Source: Mucilaginibacter pallidiroseus
GTDB lineage: Bacteria > Bacteroidota > Bacteroidia > Sphingobacteriales > Sphingobacteriaceae
DNA: 64,000 nt
Direction of reading: 5' to 3'
Assembly: GCF_007846085.1 (NCBI RefSeq)
Contig: NZ_VOEJ01000012.1
Location: forward strand, 1 to 64,000
Below are positions 1-8,527 of this stretch, piece after piece. A program made the translations under genes and the position numbers. The notes beneath the pieces were generated by a model. It was not told where the DNA came from. It saw nothing but the letters and a program-made list of their open reading frames with translations, and made no database searches. Position 1 is the stretch's first letter. The number at the start of each line of letters is the position of its first letter.

Positions 1-1
1 C

Positions 2-79
2 CCGGAAAGGCTGTCCGCGGTAAGCGGTAAAGCCCTCCAACTTGAATTGGGGGGCTTGGATATTGATTTTAAGACATAA
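2..79 (+). CDS. C-terminal tail of an unknown protein (partial)
   Basis: The only open frame at the left edge runs from base 2 to a TAA at 77-79 and gives 25 residues ending in GGLDIDFKT. The other two plus frames stop within about 30 bases. No family can be recognised from so short a tail. A hairpin-like sequence (about 31-55, one G-T wobble) lies inside this frame, so it is probably coding sequence rather than a terminator. Bases 80-173 hold nothing I can identify. Confidence 0.4.
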   Translation, partial: PERLSAVSGKALQLELGGLDIDFKT

Positions 80-173
80 CATGCTTTGATCGCATGCAAT
101 CACGGCTTTTTAAACTAACTTCGATCTTTACCGGACAACAGTGAAACAAGTTCGGCAGGACCGTAAAGGTGGC

Positions 174-626
174 CTATTTACATTCTGCTACCTCTCTAAT
201 AACTTCATTTCTCTTTTCGAGCAGCCGGGCCATATAGGTTCGTAAAAATAGCCAGTCGGCAAATCTGCCAAGCAATCCATAGAGCGACTCGTATTCAAAC
301 CGGTCTTTCATTACCGTTTGGCCGTTTAGCCCAATGAAGTGATGTTCGTGTATGAAGCTTTTGAAGGCACCGTTAACCATTTCATCCGCGAAATAATTGG
401 GGTATTCAAATTGCGTGATTTTGGAAGTGAGATTTTGCCAGATGCCAAAGTGCCTTGCCCGCCAGGTAACGGTTTCGCCAAGCTCAATTAACCCGGTAGT
501 GCGCCCCGCTATTGCACGCTCGCCTGTATGCGCAGTGGATGCAACATGCACGTCAATATCCCGGGCTACGTCAAAACATCGCTCAACAGGAGCATCTATT
601 AAAGTGGATAGCTCAATTACCGGCAT
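174..626 (-). CDS. SRPBCC family protein (polyketide cyclase/START-like fold)
   Basis: A 150-residue protein with the pattern of the SRPBCC ligand-binding fold: an N-terminal strand (PVIELSTLIDAPVERCFDVA), alternating strands in the middle, and a long C-terminal helix (about residues 120-148) that closes the cavity. In this family members bind or shield hydrophobic ligands; nothing here shows which. It has no signal peptide, so it is probably cytoplasmic. It stands alone, with repeats on its start side and the unknown tail on its stop side. The family call rests on the fold pattern and length; the role is unknown. Confidence 0.75.
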   Translation of the reverse strand: MPVIELSTLIDAPVERCFDVARDIDVHVASTAHTGERAIAGRTTGLIELGETVTWRARHFGIWQNLTSKITQFEYPNYFADEMVNGAFKSFIHEHHFIGLNGQTVMKDRFEYESLYGLLGRFADWLFLRTYMARLLEKRNEVIREVAECK

Positions 627-648
627 ATAAATGTTGACTTGCTAATTA

Positions 649-729
649 TGTCATGCTGAACGTATTGAAGTATCTACTAAACTACTTATACGTTTGCGAT
701 CAGATTCTTCGCTTTCGCTCAGAATGACA
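649..729. repeat. Dispersed palindromic repeat, GTCATtCTGAgCG type (copy 1)
   Basis: The left end reads TGTCATGCTGAACG and the right end CGCTCAGAATGACA, which are imperfect inverted copies of each other around a unique centre. The arms continue into GAAGTATCT and AGATTCTTCG. The same ends occur at 61481-61569, so this is a dispersed intergenic repeat. It lies upstream of the SRPBCC gene and downstream of asnS. Confidence 0.75.
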
Positions 730-750
730 AACTCTTAAAACAGCTAATTA

Positions 751-868
751 TCTCGTGCTGAACGTAGTGGAATATCTATTGAACGACCTGAATGTTTGCG
801 ATTAGATTCTATAAACACCTGTCATTCCGCATAGCGGATAAGATGCTGAAATAAATTCCGTATGACTT
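751..868. repeat. Dispersed palindromic repeat, degenerate (copy 2)
   Basis: It starts with a close variant of the copy-1 left arm (GTGCTGAACGTAGTGGAATATCT), followed by a shared inner block (GTTTGCGAT-AGATTCT). After that it holds GTCATTCCGCATAGCGGA and a further half-element ending near ATGACTTC. It looks like two fused and decayed copies. Together with copy 1 it fills most of the 286-base gap between the SRPBCC gene and asnS. Confidence 0.55.
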
Positions 869-912
869 CATCACGTAAAACCAAGCAAATCCTCAAATCC
901 CTTAATCCCGGT

Positions 913-2361
913 TTAAAACTCAGCATTTTTAGGGAACCTTGGGAAAGGTATTACGTCGCGGATGTTGCCCATACCGGTAACAAATAATACCAAACGCTCA
1001 AAGCCCAAGCCAAAGCCGGCGTGTGGTGCGCTACCGAAACGACGGGTATCAAGATACCACCAAAGCTCTTCCTTAGGAATGCCCATCTCATCCATGCGCT
1101 GCTCAAGGCGCTCCAAACGCTCTTCACGCTGCGAGCCACCAACAATTTCGCCAATGCCCGGAAAGAGTATATCCATCGCACGTACCGTTTGGCGGCCTTG
1201 CGCATCCGGCTCATTCTGGCGCATGTAAAAGGCTTTGATGTCTTTAGGGTAATCGGTCAGGATAACCGGTTTTTTAAAGTGCTTCTCTACCAGGTAACGC
1301 TCATGCTCAGATTGCAGATCGGTACCCCAGCCTTCAACAAGATATTGGAATTTCTTTTTCTTGTTCGGCGTCGAATCTTTTAATATGTCGATAGCCTCGG
1401 TATAGGTAAGGCGCTCGAAATTGTTATCAAGGCAAAACTGCAGCTTATCCAATAAAGAAAGTTCCGAGCGTTCGGCCTGTGGTTTTGTCTTCTCCTCGTC
1501 AAGCAAACGCTGGTTTAAAAACTCCAGGTCTTCCCTGTTCTTTTCCAGCGCGTATTTGATCACGTACTTTAACAGGGCCTCTGCAAGGTCCATGTTATCG
1601 TTAAGGTCATAAAACGCCATTTCAGGCTCAATCATCCAGAACTCCGCAAGGTGGCGCGTGGTGTTCGAATTTTCGGCACGAAAAGTTGGGCCAAACGTAT
1701 AAATATCGCTCAATGCCATAGCACCAAGCTCGCCTTCCAACTGGCCGGACACGGTAAGGTTAGTAGCCGTACCAAAAAAGTCCTGCTTGTAATCTACCTC
1801 GCCGGTATCGGTACGCGGTACGTTATCCAAATCAAAGTTGGTTACGTGGAACGCCTCGCCCGCGCCTTCTGCATCACTTTGCGTAATCACAGGGGTGTGC
1901 AGGTAAACAAAGCCACGCTCCTGGAAAAACTGGTGCACCGCGAACGACAGTGTATTACGCACCCTGAAAATAGCACCAAAAGTACTGGTGCGGAAACGAA
2001 GGTGTGCTATTTCGCGTAAAAACTCTAAGCTGTGCTTTTTAGGCTGCAACGGGTATTTCTCCGGGTCGCTATCACCCAATACTTCAATATCAGTAGCAAT
2101 AACCTCAACGCTTTGCCCCTGACCCAATGATGCAGCCATTTTACCGTTTACGCTGATTGCCGCACCTACCGTGATGCGTTTAAGCAATACTGCATCGGTA
2201 TTTTCGAAATCGACAACAATTTGCAGGTTACTATTAGTTGAGCCATCATTTAAAGCAATAAAACGGTTTTGGCGGAATGCACGCACCCACCCTTTAACGG
2301 TTACGTCAATGTCTGTTTTGCCGCTTTCTAATAAAGCTTTGATCTTGATACGCTGGCTCAT
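913..2361 (-). CDS. asnS: Asparaginyl-tRNA synthetase
   Basis: Class IIb aminoacyl-tRNA synthetase that charges tRNA-Asn with asparagine in the cytoplasm. The N-terminal OB-fold tRNA-binding domain (about residues 1-110, with VKGWVRAFRQNRFIALNDGS) is followed by the catalytic domain. Motif 2 is FRAENSNTTRHLAEFWMIEPE and motif 3 is GFGLGFERLVLFVTGMGNIR, the latter typical of AsnRS. The length of 482 residues is normal for bacterial AsnRS. I chose the inner ATG at 2361 (MSQRIKIKALL) over an upstream ATG at 2382, because family members start here and the extra seven residues are unconserved in style. No Shine-Dalgarno is visible, as usual in this phylum. Confidence 0.97.
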   Translation of the reverse strand: MSQRIKIKALLESGKTDIDVTVKGWVRAFRQNRFIALNDGSTNSNLQIVVDFENTDAVLLKRITVGAAISVNGKMAASLGQGQSVEVIATDIEVLGDSDPEKYPLQPKKHSLEFLREIAHLRFRTSTFGAIFRVRNTLSFAVHQFFQERGFVYLHTPVITQSDAEGAGEAFHVTNFDLDNVPRTDTGEVDYKQDFFGTATNLTVSGQLEGELGAMALSDIYTFGPTFRAENSNTTRHLAEFWMIEPEMAFYDLNDNMDLAEALLKYVIKYALEKNREDLEFLNQRLLDEEKTKPQAERSELSLLDKLQFCLDNNFERLTYTEAIDILKDSTPNKKKKFQYLVEGWGTDLQSEHERYLVEKHFKKPVILTDYPKDIKAFYMRQNEPDAQGRQTVRAMDILFPGIGEIVGGSQREERLERLEQRMDEMGIPKEELWWYLDTRRFGSAPHAGFGLGFERLVLFVTGMGNIRDVIPFPRFPKNAEF

Positions 2362-2442
2362 AAAAATAATATTGAGCGGCAAAAATACAATTATTTGCTA
2401 AACCTGTAACGGCTTATCATACATTGCGTGTAGCCTAATTAA

Positions 2443-2934
2443 TCATGGAATAAAAACGGAAAAACTGCCCTGGCTAAACTTGACAGTTTGGGCGAAGGTG
2501 GCATCGGTATAACGTGCACTTTTTTTAAAGGTAACATTAAAATTCCCTTTAATATTGTTCTTTTCGGCATTGTAATCTGTTACCTCAAGCGTATTGGTGG
2601 CTGCATCGTCGGCATAGTATTCGGCTACTATACCGTCACCGCCTATAAGGTAAGTTAAGCTTGCCTGGGCCGGAGTTATGGCATAGCTGCCTTTGCCGGT
2701 AAACTTGATGCGTATTAAAACAAGTTCATTTTCCTGCCTGCCAATAATTGTTACCGAGTCGGTTTGCGTTTTAAAATATTCGGGCCTTGCCTGCCACGCA
2801 ACACCACTTTTTTGGGCCTTTATGTAAGCCAAATCGGGAATTACACAACACACGGGCTTTTCTGCGTTATCTTTTTTACAGGCAACGGCAAACAACACTA
2901 TTAAAGCAACAAACATGCGTAATAAGTTCTTCAT
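2443..2934 (-). CDS. Hypothetical lipoprotein
   Basis: A 163-residue protein with a lipoprotein signal peptide: basic MKNLLR, a hydrophobic run, and a lipobox ending in FAVAC at about residue 19, followed by KKDN. It should be exported and lipidated. The mature part has alternating hydrophobic strands and threonine-rich turns, suggesting a beta-sandwich, and a CC pair shortly after the anchor. I do not recognise the family. It is divergent from dnaG, sharing the 145-base gap, and lies downstream of nothing obviously related. Confidence 0.75.
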   Translation of the reverse strand: MKNLLRMFVALIVLFAVACKKDNAEKPVCCVIPDLAYIKAQKSGVAWQARPEYFKTQTDSVTIIGRQENELVLIRIKFTGKGSYAITPAQASLTYLIGGDGIVAEYYADDAATNTLEVTDYNAEKNNIKGNFNVTFKKSARYTDATFAQTVKFSQGSFSVFIP

Positions 2935-3042
2935 AGATTTTGTTAATTGATTATAAAGCCATTACGCAATGCCAAAGTAAACTGCTACATGTAAATTCAA
3001 ATTAATATCTTTATTAAGAATAGCCCAAAGCCATAAAAGCTG

Positions 3043-3050
3043 TATTTTTG
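3043..3050 (+). promoter_or_regulatory. Probable -7 promoter element of dnaG
   Basis: TATTTTTG fits the Bacteroidota -7 consensus TAnnTTTG exactly and lies 29 bases before the dnaG ATG. No good TTTG (-33) element is seen at the normal distance, so this is a partial match only. Confidence 0.4.
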
Positions 3051-3079
3051 CAGCCCGCTTATTTTTGTAACACATACCC

Positions 3080-5017
3080 ATGATAACAAAGCCCACCGTA
3101 GATAAAATTATGGAGGCAACCGACATAGTTGAGGTTGTGGGCGAGTTTGTGCAGTTGAAAAAACGTGGTGCCAATTACGTGGGCCTATCGCCGTTCGTAA
3201 ACGAAAAAACACCGTCGTTTACGGTATCACCAGCTAAGGGCATTTTTAAAGACTTTTCGTCGGGCAAGGGTGGCAGCGCCGTTACTTTTTTAATGGAGCT
3301 TGAAAAGTTTTCCTATCCGGAAGCTTTGAAATGGCTGGCCAAAAAGTATGGCATTGAGGTTGAAGAAACGGTAGACCCTACCGAAAACCTGGCCGAACAA
3401 AATCGCCGCGAGAGTTTGATGATTGTGTCGGGCTATGCAGCGAAGTTTTTTCATGAAAGCCTGCTTGATACCGACGAAGGAAAAAGCATCGGCCTAAGTT
3501 ATTTTAAGGAACGTGGTTTCAATAACGAGACCATCAAGAAATTCGAGCTCGGCTATTCGCCCGATCAATGGGAAGCTTTTACTGGGTCGGCTTTAAAACA
3601 AGGTTACCAGGAAGAGTTTTTGGTTGACAGCGGCCTTTCTGTCAAGCGCGATAACGGCAACCTGTACGACAGATATCGCGGCCGCGTAATGTTCCCTATC
3701 CATAACTTTACGGGCAGGGTAATTGCTTTTGGCGGCCGTACGCTCAAAACAGATAAAAACGTACCTAAATACGTTAACTCGCCCGAGTCGGAAATCTATC
3801 ATAAATCCAACGTACTATACGGCTTATACTTTGCCAAAAAAGCCATCCGCGACGAGGACAACTGCTATTTGGTGGAAGGTTATGCGGATGTACTTTCGGT
3901 ACACCAGGCAGGGATAGAGAACGTGGTAGCATCATCTGGCACGGCACTTACGGTTGAGCAGGTAAGATTGATAGGGCGCCTTACAAAAAACATCACCATA
4001 CTTTACGATGGCGACCCTGCAGGCATCAAGGCATCGTTGCGCGGGTTGGATATCATCTTGGAGGAGGGCCTTAACGTTAAGGTAGTGTTGTTCCCGGATG
4101 GGCACGACCCCGACTCGTACGTACAAAAGTTTGGAACCAACGCTTTCAAAAAGCATGTAGACGATAATAAAAAGGATTTTATTCTTTTTAAAACCAGCAT
4201 CCTTTTAAAGGATGCCGGTAACGACCCTATTCGCCGCGCGGAGATCATTCGTGATGTGGTGGAGAGTATTGCCAAAATACCTGATTCTATCAAAGCATCG
4301 GTATTTATCCGCGAATGCAGCAATATTTTGCAGATAGATGAGCGTGCTCTCATGACCGAGCTCAATAAAATGAGGCAGGCAAAGGCACGTAAAGAAAGCG
4401 AAAAGTATAAAACGCCGCCACCAAGCGAATTGCTCGACGAGCCTCACTTTTTTGACATCCCGGATACGCAGGGACAACCCGAGAAAAAGCTCGACTCGCC
4501 GCAGGAGAAGGAAATTGTGCGCCTGTTGTTGTTGTACGGCAATAAAATGATTGATTGGGACGGCATTGCCAACACCTACATAGGCCCGTTTATGGTTGCC
4601 GAACTAAGTGATGTAGAGTTTGAAGACCCTGTTTGTAAAAAATTCATGGAATTGTACAGGCAGGAAGTTGAAAATGGTGTATTGCCCGAAGACCACCATT
4701 TTATACACCACGAGGATAAGGCCATTGTCGATTTGGTGGTAACCCTTATTGCCACCAAGTATACACTAAGTGATAATTGGTACGAGATGCATAAAATCCT
4801 GATTACTGATGAACAGGCCAATATGAAGGCCACCATACTAGGGGCCATATTCCACCTTAAAAAACACATGGTAGGCAAGATCTTGGAAAACCTGCGACAG
4901 GAATTGCAAAACACCGTTAGCGAAGCCGATCAGGATATCTTGCTTACACAATATATCCACATGAAAAAGGTTGAGAAAACCATATCAGACTACCTCGGCT
5001 CGGTTATCTTAAAATAA
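3080..5017 (+). CDS. dnaG: DNA primase
   Basis: Makes RNA primers for replication and works with the replicative helicase. The 645 residues show the DnaG order: N-terminal CHC2-like domain (1-100), RNA-polymerase core with ERGFNNETIKKFELGYSP and YRGRVMFPIHN, the TOPRIM part with LVEGYADVLSVHQAG and YDGDPAGIKA, and a C-terminal helicase-interaction region. The four zinc ligands expected in the N-terminal domain are all replaced: Ser37, Val40, Asp58 and Ser61 stand where Cys, His, Cys and Cys are normal, while the surrounding NEKTPSFTV and GKGG are kept. From memory, other Bacteroidota primases show the same loss, so this is likely lineage-wide. The stop overlaps the yraN start (TAATG). Confidence 0.97.
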   Translation: MITKPTVDKIMEATDIVEVVGEFVQLKKRGANYVGLSPFVNEKTPSFTVSPAKGIFKDFSSGKGGSAVTFLMELEKFSYPEALKWLAKKYGIEVEETVDPTENLAEQNRRESLMIVSGYAAKFFHESLLDTDEGKSIGLSYFKERGFNNETIKKFELGYSPDQWEAFTGSALKQGYQEEFLVDSGLSVKRDNGNLYDRYRGRVMFPIHNFTGRVIAFGGRTLKTDKNVPKYVNSPESEIYHKSNVLYGLYFAKKAIRDEDNCYLVEGYADVLSVHQAGIENVVASSGTALTVEQVRLIGRLTKNITILYDGDPAGIKASLRGLDIILEEGLNVKVVLFPDGHDPDSYVQKFGTNAFKKHVDDNKKDFILFKTSILLKDAGNDPIRRAEIIRDVVESIAKIPDSIKASVFIRECSNILQIDERALMTELNKMRQAKARKESEKYKTPPPSELLDEPHFFDIPDTQGQPEKKLDSPQEKEIVRLLLLYGNKMIDWDGIANTYIGPFMVAELSDVEFEDPVCKKFMELYRQEVENGVLPEDHHFIHHEDKAIVDLVVTLIATKYTLSDNWYEMHKILITDEQANMKATILGAIFHLKKHMVGKILENLRQELQNTVSEADQDILLTQYIHMKKVEKTISDYLGSVILK

Positions 5018-5385
5018 TGGCAGTTCATAATGATCTTGGTCGCAAAGGCGAAGCTTTGGCAAAGGCACACCTGGAAGCCCAGGGTTACGAAGTAATTGAT
5101 GAGAACTGGGTATTTGGCAAAGCCGAGGTTGATCTTATTGCTTATAAAGACCGCGTGATCATATTTATTGAAGTGAAAGCACGAACGGGTACCGGCTTTG
5201 GCCAGCCCGAAGACTTTGTAGACGCGCGCAAACAAAAACTATTGGTGCAGGCTGCCGATGAATATATTTATTTGATGAACCACCAGGGCGATGTGCGCTT
5301 TGACATAATATCCGTACTTTTCGACCGTAATAGTAACTACAAACTAAATCATATTGAGGATGCCTTTTGGCCATCCGGCATATAA
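5017..5385 (+). CDS. YraN family (UPF0102) endonuclease-like protein
   Basis: A 122-residue protein of the UPF0102/YraN family, which has a PD-(D/E)xK nuclease fold; its cellular role is not settled. Seen here are the conserved GRKGEALAKAHLEAQGYEV start, the EVDLIA acidic position, and IFIEVKAR, which supplies the ExK of the presumed active site. The start codon overlaps the dnaG stop (TAATG), so the two are translationally coupled. The next gene begins two bases after its stop, making a three-gene operon with dnaG and the cyclase. Confidence 0.9.
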   Translation: MAVHNDLGRKGEALAKAHLEAQGYEVIDENWVFGKAEVDLIAYKDRVIIFIEVKARTGTGFGQPEDFVDARKQKLLVQAADEYIYLMNHQGDVRFDIISVLFDRNSNYKLNHIEDAFWPSGI

Positions 5386-5387
5386 CC

Positions 5388-6455
5388 ATGAACAAGAGAT
5401 TACTTTATTTTGCATTTGCAGCCATACTATTTGCTTATGGATGCGACAATAAAAAAAATACACAAGAGGGCGATTTTTCTGTAAGCCCCGATGCAGGCAC
5501 CATGTATAAAGTTGGGCAGCCTATCAACGCCAAGGTAACTTATCCAGCAGATGTTAAGCCCGATTCGGTTGTTTATTTGCTTGATACCATGCGTATAGCA
5601 TCCACAAAAGACTCGGCCGCTGTTACCATAAAAACAGACAGCCTTACCATGGGCGTTAAAATTATAACTGCCAAGGTTTACAATGGCGGTAAAAGCCAGG
5701 ACTTTGTAACTAACGTAGTATTGCTTGCAACAAAGGCTCCTGAAGAACTTACATTTAAAGTTGAAAAAGTCTTTCCGCATGATACATCTTCATATACTGA
5801 AGGCTTGATATACCAGGATGGTATATTATACGAAAGCGATGGCGGCCGCACCGCCGAAGGTTCCGGTCAGTCGAGCATTCGTAAGGTTGACCTTGCAACC
5901 GGCAGGGTATTGCAAAAAACGGATATCGACCCTAAAATATTTGCCGAAGGTATTGCCATTGTAGACAACAAAATTGTACAGCTTACTTACACTGAGAAAA
6001 TAGGTTACGTATGGGACAAAAACTCCCTTAAACTCCTGAATACCTTTAACAACAATGTGGGAGTAGAGGGCTGGGGAATGACTTATGACGGCAAAAAACT
6101 TTACATGGATGACAAAACAAACCGCCTGTGGTTTTTAGACAAGAACAATTATCGCTCGATAGGTTATGTTGATGTTTATGATGACAAAGGGCCTGTTAAC
6201 CAGATCAATGAACTGGAATATATCGACGGCCTTGTTTATGCCAATGTTTATGAAACCAACGACATTGTTGTTATCGACCCAAAAACAGGTGCGGTAGTAA
6301 AGCGTGCCGACATGACCAGCCTTTACCCGCAAAATACACGCCCCATGTATGCCGATTTTTTTAATGGCATAGCCTATGACAAAGCTACCAAGCGCATTTT
6401 TGTAACCGGCAAAAAATGGGATAAGTTGTTCCAGGTAAAGTTTGCAAAGAAATAG
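5388..6455 (+). CDS. Glutaminyl-peptide cyclotransferase, lipoprotein
   Basis: A glutamine cyclotransferase of the five-bladed propeller type (PF05096), which turns N-terminal glutamine into pyroglutamate on exported peptides. A lipoprotein signal (MNKRLLYFAFAAILFAYGC, then DNKKN) anchors it outside the cytoplasmic membrane. An immunoglobulin-like stretch (about 25-125) precedes the propeller, which carries PHDTSSYTEGL, EGWGMTYDG, INELEYIDG and FNGIAYD, all typical of the family. I chose the ATG at 5388, two bases after the yraN stop, because the frame's earlier ATG at 5367 would spoil the signal peptide. It ends the dnaG operon. Confidence 0.92.
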   Translation: MNKRLLYFAFAAILFAYGCDNKKNTQEGDFSVSPDAGTMYKVGQPINAKVTYPADVKPDSVVYLLDTMRIASTKDSAAVTIKTDSLTMGVKIITAKVYNGGKSQDFVTNVVLLATKAPEELTFKVEKVFPHDTSSYTEGLIYQDGILYESDGGRTAEGSGQSSIRKVDLATGRVLQKTDIDPKIFAEGIAIVDNKIVQLTYTEKIGYVWDKNSLKLLNTFNNNVGVEGWGMTYDGKKLYMDDKTNRLWFLDKNNYRSIGYVDVYDDKGPVNQINELEYIDGLVYANVYETNDIVVIDPKTGAVVKRADMTSLYPQNTRPMYADFFNGIAYDKATKRIFVTGKKWDKLFQVKFAKK

Positions 6456-6464
6456 CATTCAATA

Positions 6465-6492
6465 GGTCATGCTAAATGTATTTCAGCATCTC
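6465..6492. repeat. Relic half of the GTCATnCTGA dispersed repeat
   Basis: GGTCATGCTAAATGTATTTCAGCATCT aligns with the left arm of the repeat at 649-675 with a few substitutions. A weak counterpart (GACCTATCATT, about 6513-6523) may be the remains of the right arm. It lies just after the cyclase stop. Confidence 0.45.
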
Positions 6493-6551
6493 ACACATAA
6501 TAAATATTTGAAAGACCTATCATTATTTATATAAAACTTATCGCAAATTAC

Positions 6552-7112
6552 ATGAGGAAGCTTAAATTTCAAATGCAGGTATCGCTTGATGGGTTTGTAG
6601 CAGGGCCAAACGGCGAAATGGACTGGATGACCATCAACTGGGACCAGAAACTTATGGATTACGTTGGCGAACTAACCGAACCCATTGGCACAATTGTACT
6701 TGGCCGCAAGCTGGCCGAAGGCTTTATACCTGTTTGGAAAGAGCGCCTCAAAGACGGACCGGGCGGGGGTGCCGAAAAAATGGTTAACACGCCTAAAGTT
6801 GTCTTCACAAAAACACTTACCGAAAACCCTTGGGAAAACACAAGCCTTGCAACCGGCGAACTTGTAGAGGAGATTAATGCACTAAAAAATCAGGACGGTG
6901 GTGATATTATGGCTTACGGCGGCGCAGGCCTTGCATCTGCACTGATAAAAAATAACCTGATAGACGAATATAATCTGTTTGTTAACCCAATAATTTTGGG
7001 TAGCGGTTTGCCCATTTACCAGAAAATTACCAACAAATTGAGCCTAAACCTTGTAAGTGTACAAAGCTTTGATTGCGGTATAACTGCTCTGCGCTATAAT
7101 AAAGCCGGGTAA
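6552..7112 (+). CDS. Dihydrofolate reductase family protein (RibD C-terminal domain)
   Basis: A 186-residue reductase of the RibD-C/DHFR-like family, in general NADPH-dependent. The start MRKLKFQMQVSLDGFVAGPNG is the family signature, followed by the TIVLGRKLAEGF nucleotide-binding segment, GGDIMAYGGAGLASALIKNNLIDEY, and NPIILGSGLPIY near the C-terminus. Members of this group are mostly uncharacterised single-domain proteins, distinct from FolA and from full RibD, and the true substrate cannot be read from the sequence. It stands alone between the cyclase and purD. Confidence 0.88.
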   Translation: MRKLKFQMQVSLDGFVAGPNGEMDWMTINWDQKLMDYVGELTEPIGTIVLGRKLAEGFIPVWKERLKDGPGGGAEKMVNTPKVVFTKTLTENPWENTSLATGELVEEINALKNQDGGDIMAYGGAGLASALIKNNLIDEYNLFVNPIILGSGLPIYQKITNKLSLNLVSVQSFDCGITALRYNKAG

Positions 7113-7163
7113 TGCATCTTACAGGGTTTGTGCATCTGCACAATTACATCAATTCATATTAAC

Positions 7164-7171
7164 TATATTTG
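7164..7171 (+). promoter_or_regulatory. Probable -7 promoter element of purD
   Basis: TATATTTG matches TAnnTTTG exactly and ends seven bases before the purD ATG at 7179. Transcription starting the usual few bases downstream would give a leaderless or nearly leaderless mRNA. No -33 TTTG is seen at 19-21 bases. Confidence 0.45.
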
Positions 7172-7178
7172 CCCGCAT

Positions 7179-8453
7179 ATGAATATCCTGCTCCTTGGTT
7201 CGGGCGGAAGGGAGAGCGCCTTCGCCTGGAAAATTTCGCAAAGCACCAAATGCGGCCAGCTTTTTATTGCGCCCGGCAATGCCGGCACCGGCCGTTACGG
7301 CACCAATGTAAACCTAAAGGTTACCGACTTTGAAGGCATTAAAGCATTTGCCCTGGCTAATGATATTAAAATGGTGCTTGTTGGCCCCGAAGAGCCCCTG
7401 GTAAAAGGCATACACGATTTCTTTTTGGCTGATGAGCAGCTAAAAAACATCCCGGTAATTGGCCCTCAGCAGGAGGCGGCCCAACTTGAGGGTAGCAAGG
7501 ATTTCAGCAAGCGGTTTATGGAGCGCCATAACATACCTACCGCGGCATCACAAACTTTTACGCGTGACACGCTGCAGGATGGGTTTACCTACCTTGCAAC
7601 TGCCGGCCTGCCTGTTGTTTTAAAAGCTGACGGTCTTGCGGCAGGTAAAGGGGTGTTAATTTGCACCACGCTTGAAGAAGCACAGCAGGAGCTTACCGAA
7701 ATGCTTACCCAGGCAAAGTTTGGCGATGCAAGCTCAAAAGTGGTTATCGAGCAGTTTTTACAGGGTATCGAACTGTCGGTTTTTGTAATGACCGACGGTA
7801 ACAGCTATAAAATTTTACCGGAAGCAAAAGATTACAAACGCATTGGCGAAGGCGATACCGGCCTTAATACAGGTGGCATGGGTTCGGTATCTCCCGTTCC
7901 ATTTGCCGAGGGCGACTTTATGCAAAAGGTTGAAGAGCGCATTATTATCCCAACCGTTGAGGGGTTAAAGCAGGAAGGCATTCCATACAAAGGTTTTATT
8001 TTTATCGGCCTGATGAATTGCGACGGCGACCCTTACACTATTGAGTACAACTGCCGCATGGGCGACCCTGAAACCGAAAGCGTAATGTCAAGGATAGAGT
8101 CGGATTTTGTAGACCTGTTATTAGGCGTGGCCGAAGGCAACCTGATAGAGAAACAATTAGAAATATCAAACCTCACAGCCGCAACCGTAGTATGCGTAGC
8201 AGGCGGTTATCCTGGTGAGTATTTAAAAAATAAAGTAATAAGCGGAATAGAAAATGTGCGCGACTCACATGTTTTCCACGCGGGGACATCGCTTGATGGC
8301 GAAGATGTGATCACTACAGGTGGCCGCGTATTGGCCATTACGTCTTTACAAAACAATATGTTTGAGGCATTACAACACGCCACAGCCGATGCCAGCCGTA
8401 TTTACTACGATGGTGTTTATTTCCGAAAAGATATTGGTTTCGACTTGATATAA
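7179..8453 (+). CDS. purD: Phosphoribosylamine-glycine ligase
   Basis: Second step of de novo purine synthesis: ATP-dependent joining of glycine to phosphoribosylamine. The 424 residues have the ATP-grasp layout: N-terminal MNILLLGSGGRESAFAWK, the ATP-binding part with VVLKADGLAAGKGVLIC, GGMGSVSPVPF, and the metal/ATP motif EYNCRMGDPETESVM. The length is normal. The ATG at 7179 is preferred to one at 7128, because homologues start at MNILLLGSGG and the upstream 17 residues overlap the promoter. It converges on the thioredoxin-protein pair, with a shared terminator between. Confidence 0.97.
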   Translation: MNILLLGSGGRESAFAWKISQSTKCGQLFIAPGNAGTGRYGTNVNLKVTDFEGIKAFALANDIKMVLVGPEEPLVKGIHDFFLADEQLKNIPVIGPQQEAAQLEGSKDFSKRFMERHNIPTAASQTFTRDTLQDGFTYLATAGLPVVLKADGLAAGKGVLICTTLEEAQQELTEMLTQAKFGDASSKVVIEQFLQGIELSVFVMTDGNSYKILPEAKDYKRIGEGDTGLNTGGMGSVSPVPFAEGDFMQKVEERIIIPTVEGLKQEGIPYKGFIFIGLMNCDGDPYTIEYNCRMGDPETESVMSRIESDFVDLLLGVAEGNLIEKQLEISNLTAATVVCVAGGYPGEYLKNKVISGIENVRDSHVFHAGTSLDGEDVITTGGRVLAITSLQNNMFEALQHATADASRIYYDGVYFRKDIGFDLI

Positions 8454-8471
8454 TAACCATCAGCCGTAAAC

Positions 8472-8509
8472 AAAAAAGGGCCGTGCTGCATATGCAACAC
8501 GGCCCTTTT
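8472..8509. terminator. Bidirectional terminator between purD and the thioredoxin-like gene
   Basis: A perfect hairpin with GGGCCGTG and CACGGCCC arms, bounded by an A-run on the left and a T-run on the right, so it can stop transcription from both converging genes. Confidence 0.9.
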
Positions 8510-8527
8510 AATTATCAGTAGAGATAT

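Noticed and set aside
31..57. Terminator-like hairpin at the left edge
   Set aside because: No T-run follows, and the sequence is inside the only open frame, so it is better read as coding sequence.
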